Program-made: the position numbers and the translations under genes | Assembly: GCA_002789615.1 (NCBI GenBank) | Contig: PFTO01000058.1 | Span: 1-5,475, forward strand | DNA from: Acidobacteria bacterium CG_4_9_14_3_um_filter_49_7 | GTDB lineage: Bacteria > Acidobacteriota > Holophagae > Thermotomaculales > Thermotomaculaceae | Reading direction: 5' to 3' | DNA length: 5,475 nucleotides | Shown: one piece after another, positions 1 to 5,475 of the stretch | Layout: each line of letters opens with the position of its first letter | How positions within the stretch are numbered: the stretch's first letter is position 1 | The notes under the pieces: generated by a model | What the model was told of the DNA's origin: nothing | What the model saw: the letters and a program-made list of their open reading frames with translations, nothing else | The model's database searches: none

Positions 1-1198
1 TGAGAATTTGCCCTTCCTGTATATCGTATAAGCGGTTGATAAGCTTTATAACCGTTGTTTTGCCGGAGCCTGTTACGCCAACGAAGGCAATTTTTTCACC
101 GGCGTCAATGCTGAATGTGATGTTTTTCAGAACGGGCTGGTCGGGATCATAGCCAAAAGTTACATTTTGAAAACGGATTTCCATTTTACCGGTTTCGGGC
201 AGGACAATGGCATTTTCCGGATCTGAGATGTCTTCCGGCTGATCGAGCATGTAAAAGACCCGCTCGGATGCGGCCATGGCAGATTGAAAGAGATTGAATT
301 TTTCCGCCATCTGTCTGAGCGGGAAGAAAAACATATTGATGTAGGCAAAAAAAGCAAAAATAACACCGGCTTCCAGTGCCGTACCCATAAACATGTGGGC
401 GGTAAACAGAACGAGGATCATTCCGGAATTGGATACAATTTCCAGTACGGGAAAGTAAAGCGCATAGGCCTGAATGACTTTCAGGTATGCTGAAAGGTAA
501 TTGTTATTACAAACTTCAAACACATCAGCCCGTTCGGATTTTGTCTGAAATATTTGAATCTCCCTTGCCCCTCCAATGGTCTCCGTCAGCACAGTGTTGA
601 TGTCGCTGTTTGCTTTTCTGACGCCCCGGAATCCGGTTCGGATAGACTTGCGAAACAAACTGGTGGCAACAGTGAAAAAGGGAAGGGTGATAAATGCGGC
701 AAGTGCGAGTCTGGGGCTGAGCATAACCATGGCGGCAGCGATGAAGATAATTTTGAGAATGTCTCCAGCTACTGTAACAATACCATCCGAGATGAACTCC
801 CGTATTGCTTCCACGTCGTTGGTAATGTGCGTCAGGGTTTTGCCCAGGGGCGTCTTGTCAAAATAGGAAGTGGGAAGGCGCATGAGTTTTCGAAAAAGGT
901 CCATTCTGAGGTCGTAAAGCAGGCATTGACCCAGGTATTGAACGGTGATGGTGAAAACAATCTGCAGAAGGAAGCCTCCAATGAGAACCGCGGCCAGGAC
1001 GATGCTGATTCGTGTAAGGCCTGGGACGTTCCCATTTCTCACATAGCGGTCAATTCCGGTTTTTACCAGCCAGGGCTGGATAACGCTGGCGGCATCCACC
1101 AATATCATCAGTAATGTCCCAAGGGCGACCAGGAAAAGGTGATTCTTAAGGGTCGGAATCAGCCTGCGGAACAGGCGACCTTTGCGTTCAGGTGTCAT
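1..1198 (-). CDS. ABC exporter half-transporter (TMD-NBD), partner subunit, N-terminal 399 residues
   Basis: I translated the frame codon by codon from ATG 1198 to the left edge and found no stop, giving 399 residues of an ABC exporter subunit whose family runs to about 580-670. The membrane domain covers roughly residues 1-320. Family marks are QPWLVKTGIDRYV (first extracellular loop), LMRLPTSYFDKTPLG (about 105-119), ITNDVEAIREF (125-135) and TETIGGAREIQIF (205-217, the second coupling region). The NBD begins with VTFGYDP, whose Tyr350 is the A-loop residue, and reaches Walker A GVTGSGKT (374-381, Lys380). The Q-loop, signature, Walker B and H-loop lie outside the window. Best match by eye is the BmrD/YheH-type partner of the upstream gene. 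The start is firm: GGAGG ends 7 nt upstream, and the ATG shares one base with the upstream TGA (TGATG). A heterodimer would place the canonical catalytic Glu in this subunit. Confidence 0.93.
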   Translation of the reverse strand, partial: MTPERKGRLFRRLIPTLKNHLFLVALGTLLMILVDAASVIQPWLVKTGIDRYVRNGNVPGLTRISIVLAAVLIGGFLLQIVFTITVQYLGQCLLYDLRMDLFRKLMRLPTSYFDKTPLGKTLTHITNDVEAIREFISDGIVTVAGDILKIIFIAAAMVMLSPRLALAAFITLPFFTVATSLFRKSIRTGFRGVRKANSDINTVLTETIGGAREIQIFQTKSERADVFEVCNNNYLSAYLKVIQAYALYFPVLEIVSNSGMILVLFTAHMFMGTALEAGVIFAFFAYINMFFFPLRQMAEKFNLFQSAMAASERVFYMLDQPEDISDPENAIVLPETGKMEIRFQNVTFGYDPDQPVLKNITFSIDAGEKIAFVGVTGSGKTTVIKLINRLYDIQEGQIL

Positions 1199-2955
1199 CA
1201 AGATTCCTCCCCCTCTGTTCCCGCCGATGCCGGCTCTTCTTCCATCTGTTGCAATTGAGCCAGTTTTGCGTAGAGCCCGTTCAGTTTAATGAGATCAGCA
1301 TGTGTTCCAGATTCCATAATCCGACCCTTATCCAGCACATATATCCGGTCGGCGTTTTTCAGGGCCGTAATCCGATGGGAGATGATCACAACAGCCCGGT
1401 TCCTTTTTTCTCCGGAAAAGGCCTGGAGAATCTTTGCTTCAGTGCGTGAATCCACCGATGAAAGGGCATCATCCAGCACCAGCAGTGATGCGGGCCGGTA
1501 GAGCGCCCTGGCAATGGCAACCCGCTGTTTCTGGCCTCCGGAGAGTGTGATACCACGTTCTCCAACTATTTCATCAAGGCCCTTGGAAAAGGCGGCCAGA
1601 TCTTTTTCCAGTCCCGCTTTTTCTGCGGCGGCCAGTATCGGTTCCGGGGCAGGTGAATTCTCACCCAGGGCGATGTTTTCTGCAATTGTCCGGGTAAAAA
1701 GAAAGGGATCCTGTGGCACAAGCGTCACCCGGCTCCCGATTTTCGTGGAAGTGATTTGTGAAATATCGGTTCCGTTGAGGAAAATCATGCCCGGTTCAGC
1801 CTGCAGAATGCCGGTGAGAAGTTCTGCCAGGGTGGACTTTCCGCAACCGACGGGCCCGGTGATTCCCACCGTTTCCCCCTTGTGAATCTGCATGGATATG
1901 TTTTTCAACGAGACTTCTTCGGATTGGGGATAACGATAGCTGAGGTTTTGAACGGTAACCGTTAGTGTTCCATCCGGAATATTTACTTTTTCTTCCCGGG
2001 ATTCTTCAGGGGAATCAAGGATTTCGTTGATTCGGCCCATGGCACTGATTCCCTGCTGGATGAGGGACATGACCCAGCCGAGGGAGAGGATGGGAAAGGT
2101 GAGATAGGAAACCAGTATGTTGAACTGGAGGAGCTGACCGATAGTCATGTCACCGGCAATGACCTGTCGGCCACCAACTAACAGAATCAGCAACTCTGCA
2201 AGAGAAAATATGAAGACAAAAAAGGGCCACATGAAACCCCGCCAGCGAACGAGATCCATCTGCCTTCCGATATACCATTTGTTCAGTTTCGCAAAGCGGC
2301 CGGTTTCCACCTCTTCCAGGGTGTGGAGCTTGATAATCTCGATACCGGAGATATCCTGCCAGACCCGGGTTTGTATGGCGGCGGAGGCCTCTTGCACCTT
2401 GCGAAATCGCACTCGCAAAAGGGGCATCAATAAGAGAATCATCACAACCACTGTTGTGATCAGGGCAACAAACCATACCATGAGCCGGGAGTTCAGGGAC
2501 AGCATGATGGGAAGAAAAATTGCGACACGGCTTAAAGAATTCGGGACGTACATCATTCCAGGTCCCAGAAGAGTGCGAACATCATTGAGGTCATTGGTGC
2601 TGCGGGAGATCAGGTCCCCGGTTTCCCGGAAACGGAAAAACATTGCATCCAGGCGGAGAAATTTGGCAAAAATATCCGAACGCAGCTGGAATTCAATTTT
2701 TCTGGAGACTCCGATGATGAGTTGCCGCATGGCATACATGCTGATGACTGTCAGGGCCGTGAAGAGCACCGCCATTTTAATATTTTCCATGATTACCGGA
2801 AGGCGGTTGGCACCTGTTATCTCATCGAGCATACCCCGCATGTAGGCCGGAATTTTTGAAATTGTGTAATTCTGCACGATGAGGAAGACAAAGCCGATGG
2901 TGAGTTCCGTTATGTGCCGGTGCAGATATGGGATTAACTTTTTCAGGTGCTTGAT
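1198..2955 (-). CDS. ABC exporter half-transporter (TMD-NBD), BmrC/YheI-like, degenerate-site subunit; apparent AUC start
   Basis: This is a type IV ABC exporter half-molecule in the cytoplasmic membrane: about six membrane helices followed by one nucleotide-binding domain. With the start used here it has 585 residues, close to YheI/BmrC. Helices lie roughly at residues 10-30, 61-80, two in 138-178 and two in 243-296. FRETGDLISRSTNDL (about 108-122) and DISGIEIIK are typical coupling-helix regions. The NBD has A-loop Tyr342, Walker A GPVGCGKS (367-374), Q-loop Gln415, signature LSGGQ (471-475), Walker B ending LLVLDD (Asp495, Asp496) and H-loop His527. The catalytic Glu after Walker B is Asp496, the mark of the degenerate-site subunit in heterodimers such as BmrCD and TM287/288. 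There is no ATG, GTG or TTG in frame between the upstream stop (3006-3004) and GTG 2877. That GTG lacks a Shine-Dalgarno site and would cut helix 1. ATC at 2955-2953, 7 nt after AAAAGGAG, is the best start. The substrate is unknown. Confidence 0.92.
   Translation of the reverse strand: MKHLKKLIPYLHRHITELTIGFVFLIVQNYTISKIPAYMRGMLDEITGANRLPVIMENIKMAVLFTALTVISMYAMRQLIIGVSRKIEFQLRSDIFAKFLRLDAMFFRFRETGDLISRSTNDLNDVRTLLGPGMMYVPNSLSRVAIFLPIMLSLNSRLMVWFVALITTVVVMILLLMPLLRVRFRKVQEASAAIQTRVWQDISGIEIIKLHTLEEVETGRFAKLNKWYIGRQMDLVRWRGFMWPFFVFIFSLAELLILLVGGRQVIAGDMTIGQLLQFNILVSYLTFPILSLGWVMSLIQQGISAMGRINEILDSPEESREEKVNIPDGTLTVTVQNLSYRYPQSEEVSLKNISMQIHKGETVGITGPVGCGKSTLAELLTGILQAEPGMIFLNGTDISQITSTKIGSRVTLVPQDPFLFTRTIAENIALGENSPAPEPILAAAEKAGLEKDLAAFSKGLDEIVGERGITLSGGQKQRVAIARALYRPASLLVLDDALSSVDSRTEAKILQAFSGEKRNRAVVIISHRITALKNADRIYVLDKGRIMESGTHADLIKLNGLYAKLAQLQQMEEEPASAGTEGEES
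1206..1210 (-). promoter_or_regulatory. Ribosome binding site of the second ABC gene
   Basis: GGAGG on the minus strand within the last codons of the first ABC gene, 7 nt before ATG 1198. Together with the TGATG stop/start overlap it fixes the start and indicates coupled translation of the two subunits, as expected for a heterodimer made in equal amounts. Confidence 0.88.
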
Positions 2956-2957
2956 GG

Positions 2958-4100
2958 TTATTCTCCTTTTTCTTTTCCCGCAAGCACGGTCTCGTATAGT
3001 TCGTTATATTGGTTAACGATGGCATTCATATTGAAAGTCTCCACAGCGTGTTTTGCTGCCTTTTTACCCATTTCTTCAAGGAGACGGGGGTCATTCACAA
3101 GCCGAAGGGCGTTTTCTATGGCGGCGTCGATATCCCCGGTCGGAAACAGGATGCCGGTTTCTCTGTCTTTGACCACCTCAGGCAGACCCCCGGCGCATGC
3201 CGCTACTACCGGAACTCCACAGGCCATTGCTTCCAGCGCGGACAATCCGAACGATTCCTCCATGCTTGGCATAATCAGCAGATTTGCACTGGCTACGATG
3301 GGGCCGATGTTGGTTCGGATACCCATAAACTGCACCTGCTTTTCAATTCCAAGAGCTCCCGCCAGGATCATCATCTCTGACTGCATGGGGCCTTCCCCCA
3401 GTATCCATAACTTCATCGAACGAGAGGATTTTGTCGACAGGCCATGGAAAATCCGGATAACGTCCAGGGGCTGTTTTACCTTCCTGAGATTGGAAATATG
3501 AAGGCAGATAAAGTCATTCTCCGGATTCAACTGGTCCTTTTTTTCCAATCCAGGATTGAAGAACTCGGGATTCAGAAAATTGTAAATGGTTTGAATCCGG
3601 CCTTCCGGCATACCGAAAATATTTTCCGTTTCAATTCGCAGGTAGTTGGATACTGCAGTTATTGCGTCGCACTTCATCAGTGCGTGACAAGTGATGTTTT
3701 TCATGGTGGGATGGGCGCCTACAACAGTAATGTCAGTGCCATGCAGGGTGGTCACGCATTTCACATTGCGCCCGGAAATATCCCGGGCCAGAAGTGCCGC
3801 CACCGCATGGGGAAGAGCATAGTGACTATGAATTATGTCGATGTTGTATTTGACAATGAGATCACTTAGCTGAGATGCCAATGCCAGGGTGTACGGTGGG
3901 TAATTGAAAACCGGATATTCGTTGAGCCAGACCTTGTGAAAATGGATTCGGTCGGAATACTGCTCTCCCAGACGAAATGGGGGTTCAAGACCGACAAAAT
4001 GGACACCGTGCCCCATTTCTTCCGCCATCGCCCGGCCGAGTTCATAGGCAACAATGCCGGAGCCACCCATTCTATGGTAATTCAGTACCGCGATTTTCAT
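2958..4100 (-). CDS. bshA: BshA, N-acetyl-alpha-D-glucosaminyl L-malate synthase (GT4 glycosyltransferase)
   Basis: This retaining glycosyltransferase joins GlcNAc from UDP-GlcNAc to L-malate, the first committed step of bacillithiol synthesis, in the cytoplasm. The 380 residues match the usual 375-385. The GT-B fold is readable. The N-terminal domain has the glycine loop MGGSG (11-15), FNYPPYTLALAS (65-76), HSHYALPHA (91-99), LHGTDIT (119-125) and TAVSNYL (148-154). The C-terminal domain has HISNLRKVK (201-209), whose Arg206 and Lys209 fit the usual donor-phosphate contacts, and LWILGEGP (231-238). The GT4 EX7E motif is Glu282-x7-Glu290, within PSMEESFGLSALEAMACG. The YPPYTLALAS and HYALPHA blocks are specific to BshA and separate it from MshA or generic GT4 enzymes. 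AAAGGA stands 8 nt before ATG 4100. The gene's last codons supply the Shine-Dalgarno site of the next ABC gene, which starts 2 nt after its TAA. Confidence 0.97.
   Translation of the reverse strand: MKIAVLNYHRMGGSGIVAYELGRAMAEEMGHGVHFVGLEPPFRLGEQYSDRIHFHKVWLNEYPVFNYPPYTLALASQLSDLIVKYNIDIIHSHYALPHAVAALLARDISGRNVKCVTTLHGTDITVVGAHPTMKNITCHALMKCDAITAVSNYLRIETENIFGMPEGRIQTIYNFLNPEFFNPGLEKKDQLNPENDFICLHISNLRKVKQPLDVIRIFHGLSTKSSRSMKLWILGEGPMQSEMMILAGALGIEKQVQFMGIRTNIGPIVASANLLIMPSMEESFGLSALEAMACGVPVVAACAGGLPEVVKDRETGILFPTGDIDAAIENALRLVNDPRLLEEMGKKAAKHAVETFNMNAIVNQYNELYETVLAGKEKGE
2963..2970 (-). promoter_or_regulatory. Ribosome binding site of the first ABC gene
   Basis: AAAAGGAG on the minus strand, inside the last codons of bshA. 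The GGAG is followed by a 7-nt spacer (AATAACC, which contains the bshA stop) and then ATC at 2955-2953. The strength and position of this site are the main reason for placing the ABC start at a non-canonical codon. Confidence 0.75.
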
Positions 4101-4108
4101 GTTTGTCG

Positions 4109-4114
4109 TCCTTT
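4109..4114 (-). promoter_or_regulatory. Ribosome binding site of bshA
   Basis: AAAGGA on the minus strand, 8 nt before ATG 4100. Its first two bases are the last two of the bshB1 stop codon (TAA 4115-4113), so a ribosome ending bshB1 sits on this site. Confidence 0.75.
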
Positions 4115-4841
4115 AGCGAATATCCTTCTTGATGAAGGGTGTCAGTACGTCTTCGATTCGAAGGGGCTGGTCACTGAAAAATGGTTCTCCAAAACTGGCG
4201 CCCACTTTAGCACCTGCCATAACAGCCCTTGCCTCCAGAATCTCCCAGAATCGATTGGACCGGATAAATGTTTTCGTGTTGCCGTCGTTTTCTCCCTCTG
4301 CGGTAACCTGCGAACCGTAAGCCCGGATAGCATTCAGTTTCACATCCCAGAATTTCGTGATGTCCACCACGAAATCCGGTTCAGCTGTTGGTATCAGTTC
4401 CGGAAACCCGATGCATACAGATGGTCTAAATGGCGGCTTTCCTGTATTAATTTTTTCCAGTCCGGCCAGAAAAACGCATTCTCTGACAATTATTCCTGTG
4501 TTTTGATGGTCCGGGTGTCGCATGGGAGCATTGGCGAAGGTAAACACCAGTTCCGGCCGGGTGTCCCGAATCACCTGAATCACCTTTAATCTGGCCGATT
4601 CAGTATTCTGCACATTCCCATCGGGCAGGTTCAGTGCAAAGCGTTTTTCCACCGATAGAATCTCCGTTGCCTTTGAAAGCTCAAGGGCGCGGGTTTCGGC
4701 AGAGCCATAGGTACCGGCCTCTCCCTGTGTCAGGTCGCAGATGCCGGTTTTCAGACCCTGTGCATGGAATGCCGCCAGTGCGCCGCCCATGAAAATTTCA
4801 ATATCGTCCGGGTGAGCCCCGATGGCGAGAACGTCAAGCAT
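4113..4841 (-). CDS. bshB1: BshB1, N-acetyl-alpha-D-glucosaminyl L-malate deacetylase
   Basis: This is a zinc-dependent deacetylase of the LmbE/PIG-L family. It removes acetate from GlcNAc-malate to give GlcN-malate, the second step of bacillithiol synthesis. The 242-residue length is normal for BshB. The zinc site is intact: AHPDD at residues 9-13 (His10 and Asp13 as ligands, Asp12 as likely general base) and RHPDH at 108-112 (His112 as third ligand). CDLTQGEAGTYG (35-46), the SAETRALE region, VVDIT (158-162) and AYGSQV (174-179) are typical of the BshB1 subgroup rather than of generic LmbE proteins. I start at ATG 4841 because GGAGG lies 6 nt upstream and the family begins M-x-D-V-L-A-I-x-A-H-P-D-D. 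A TTG at 4898 would add 19 unrelated residues coded inside bshC. The start codon overlaps the end of bshC, and bshA follows after 12 nt. Confidence 0.96.
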   Translation of the reverse strand: MLDVLAIGAHPDDIEIFMGGALAAFHAQGLKTGICDLTQGEAGTYGSAETRALELSKATEILSVEKRFALNLPDGNVQNTESARLKVIQVIRDTRPELVFTFANAPMRHPDHQNTGIIVRECVFLAGLEKINTGKPPFRPSVCIGFPELIPTAEPDFVVDITKFWDVKLNAIRAYGSQVTAEGENDGNTKTFIRSNRFWEILEARAVMAGAKVGASFGEPFFSDQPLRIEDVLTPFIKKDIR

Positions 4842-5475
4842 GTCCAACCTCCAGAATCTGCGATTCAAAGCAATACCGGTCCAGTACCCATTGTACAAAA
4901 TTCAGGGCGCCATAGCGGTTCATGAAATAGAAGAGGTTAAAAACCCGCTCCTGGGGCAATCCACCTGGTAGTAATCTATCGCTGAGTTCACCGGTATCGG
5001 ATAATTTCTGCTGAATGGCAGTGTTAATTTCTGAGCGTTTTTTCCCCAGTGCGGCTTTGACCGCCGGTTCCAGATTTTTCTGGACTGTTTTGCGGTCCAG
5101 TCCCATTTGATCTACAAAGTTCAGGTATTCTTCCGTTTTCTCTGACAAATCGTTGTTCAGTGAGGAAATATCCACACCGCTTTCACGGTTTCGAACGTTC
5201 TTCAGGAGAGATTCCTTTTCCTGCTCAGTTACATCCAACACAGTCAAAGCGCTTCTCTCCAGCAGGCGTTTTGTCCGGGGCTCAATGAGAATTGCCGACA
5301 TGCGCTGCTGAACCCGGGCCTCTTGAACCAGGTGGCGTTTATACCAGGGACCAAGCTCTGAGATGTATGCTACTTCCCCGGGCCCCGCAACATAGGTATC
5401 TGTTTTGAAGTACGCGTCCTGGCATACATTTCGTGTCTTCAAATTGGGGAGCAACTGGCCCATGTCAAGGTTAGC
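4834..5475 (-). CDS. bshC: BshC, putative bacillithiol synthase (cysteine-adding enzyme), C-terminal part
   Basis: BshC is the enzyme assigned to the last step of bacillithiol synthesis, joining L-cysteine to GlcN-malate in the cytoplasm. Only the last 213 codons are here. The frame stays open to the window edge at 5475, and the ATG at 5463 is internal, since four in-frame codons precede it and the family is usually about 500-550 residues. Recognition rests on family-typical stretches: the AGPGEVAYISEL segment near the right edge (compare GGPAEIAYxAQL in known BshC), then IEPRTKRLLER, a charged helical middle rich in Glu, Lys and Asn that fits the family's coiled-coil region, and the closing ERVFNLFYFMNRYG motif (family form QERxxNxFYFLNRYG). 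It ends at TGA 4836-4834 and overlaps bshB1 by 8 nt. The catalytic N-terminal Rossmann-like part cannot be judged. The identity is fairly secure because bshB1 and bshA follow. Confidence 0.9.
   Translation of the reverse strand, partial: ANLDMGQLLPNLKTRNVCQDAYFKTDTYVAGPGEVAYISELGPWYKRHLVQEARVQQRMSAILIEPRTKRLLERSALTVLDVTEQEKESLLKNVRNRESGVDISSLNNDLSEKTEEYLNFVDQMGLDRKTVQKNLEPAVKAALGKKRSEINTAIQQKLSDTGELSDRLLPGGLPQERVFNLFYFMNRYGALNFVQWVLDRYCFESQILEVGHA
4848..4852 (-). promoter_or_regulatory. Ribosome binding site of bshB1
   Basis: GGAGG on the minus strand, 6 nt before ATG 4841 and inside the 3' end of bshC. It decides the bshB1 start in favour of 4841 over the upstream in-frame TTG at 4898. Confidence 0.88.

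Larger units (their letters stand above)
1..5475 (-). other. Single operon segment: bshC-bshB1-bshA-ABC-ABC
   Basis: Five genes lie on one strand with junctions of -8, +12, +2 and -1 nt. No intergenic space is large enough for a promoter or terminator, and I saw none. Both ends are cut by the window, so the promoter (beyond 5475) and terminator (beyond 1) are not visible and nothing can be said about transcriptional control. Overlapping starts and stops suggest translational coupling across the whole unit, which would tie exporter output to the biosynthetic enzymes. Confidence 0.85.

Noticed and set aside
554..1114. 186-codon open frame on the plus strand
   Set aside because: It lies wholly antisense to the second ABC gene, whose frame is open throughout and shows clear family motifs. 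The plus-strand product is low in complexity and has no recognisable domain.
2147..2845. 232-codon open frame on the plus strand
   Set aside because: It is antisense to the membrane domain of the first ABC gene. It is rich in Arg, Ser and Thr as expected of an antisense shadow, and shows no domain.
2875..2877. GTG as start of the first ABC gene
   Set aside because: There is no purine-rich site upstream, it falls within the first membrane helix, and it would leave an 80-base gap after bshA in an operon where all other junctions are 12 nt or less.
2944..2946. CTG as start of the first ABC gene
   Set aside because: It is in frame, but the Shine-Dalgarno site would be 16 nt away, far beyond the usual 5-9 nt. 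ATC at 2955-2953 has ideal spacing.
1198..2955. CydDC or MsbA identity for the ABC pair
   Set aside because: The degenerate Walker B and the length fit the BmrC/YheI type better. No CydDC- or MsbA-specific stretch could be recognised by eye, so no gene symbol is given.
3936..4589. 217-codon open frame on the plus strand
   Set aside because: It is antisense to the bshA and bshB1 junction, spans two well-supported genes and has no family motif.
4896..4898. TTG start giving a 261-residue BshB1
   Set aside because: It would add 19 residues not found in the family and lies deep in bshC, while ATG 4841 has GGAGG at 6 nt and matches the family N-terminus.
5461..5463. ATG as the true start of a short 209-residue protein
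   Set aside because: The frame continues upstream to the window edge and the residues match the C-terminal part of the much longer BshC, so this is an internal Met.

Overview
The window is one stretch of a bacterial operon. Every gene I can support lies on the minus strand, so it is read from right (5475) to left (1). Base composition is roughly balanced, coding density is almost total, and Shine-Dalgarno sites are clear. Bacillithiol (BSH) biosynthesis points to the bacterial groups known to make this thiol: Firmicutes, Bacteroidetes/Chlorobi-type lineages, Deinococcus-Thermus and some others. The proteins do not look like close copies of the Bacillus or Staphylococcus enzymes. I would lean towards an FCB-like or other uncultured lineage, but the sequence does not settle it.

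Layout in transcription order. (1) 5475-4834: the C-terminal 213 residues of BshC, the putative cysteine-adding enzyme; its 5' part is outside the window. (2) 4841-4113: complete BshB1, the zinc-dependent GlcNAc-malate deacetylase. (3) 4100-2958: complete BshA, the GT4-family glycosyltransferase that makes GlcNAc-malate. (4) 2955-1198: a complete ABC exporter half-transporter of the BmrC/YheI type, with an Asp where the catalytic Glu should be and an apparent AUC start codon. (5) 1198-1: the first 399 residues of a second ABC exporter half-transporter, cut by the window edge just after Walker A.

The genes are joined tightly: an 8-nt overlap (bshC/bshB1), a 12-nt gap (bshB1/bshA), a 2-nt gap (bshA/first ABC gene) and a TGATG overlap (first/second ABC gene). 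There is no room for a promoter or terminator between them, so they are almost certainly one transcript with translational coupling. BshA, BshB and BshC make up the whole known BSH pathway: UDP-GlcNAc + L-malate to GlcNAc-Mal, then GlcN-Mal, then Cys-GlcN-Mal. The two ABC genes look like the two unequal halves of one heterodimeric exporter.

The point of most interest is this fusion of a complete BSH pathway with a heterodimeric ABC exporter. It suggests, but does not prove, that the exporter handles BSH, a BSH S-conjugate, cysteine or another thiol-linked substrate. No RNA genes, mobile elements, CRISPR arrays or large repeats were seen, and there is no gene-free stretch longer than 12 bases.
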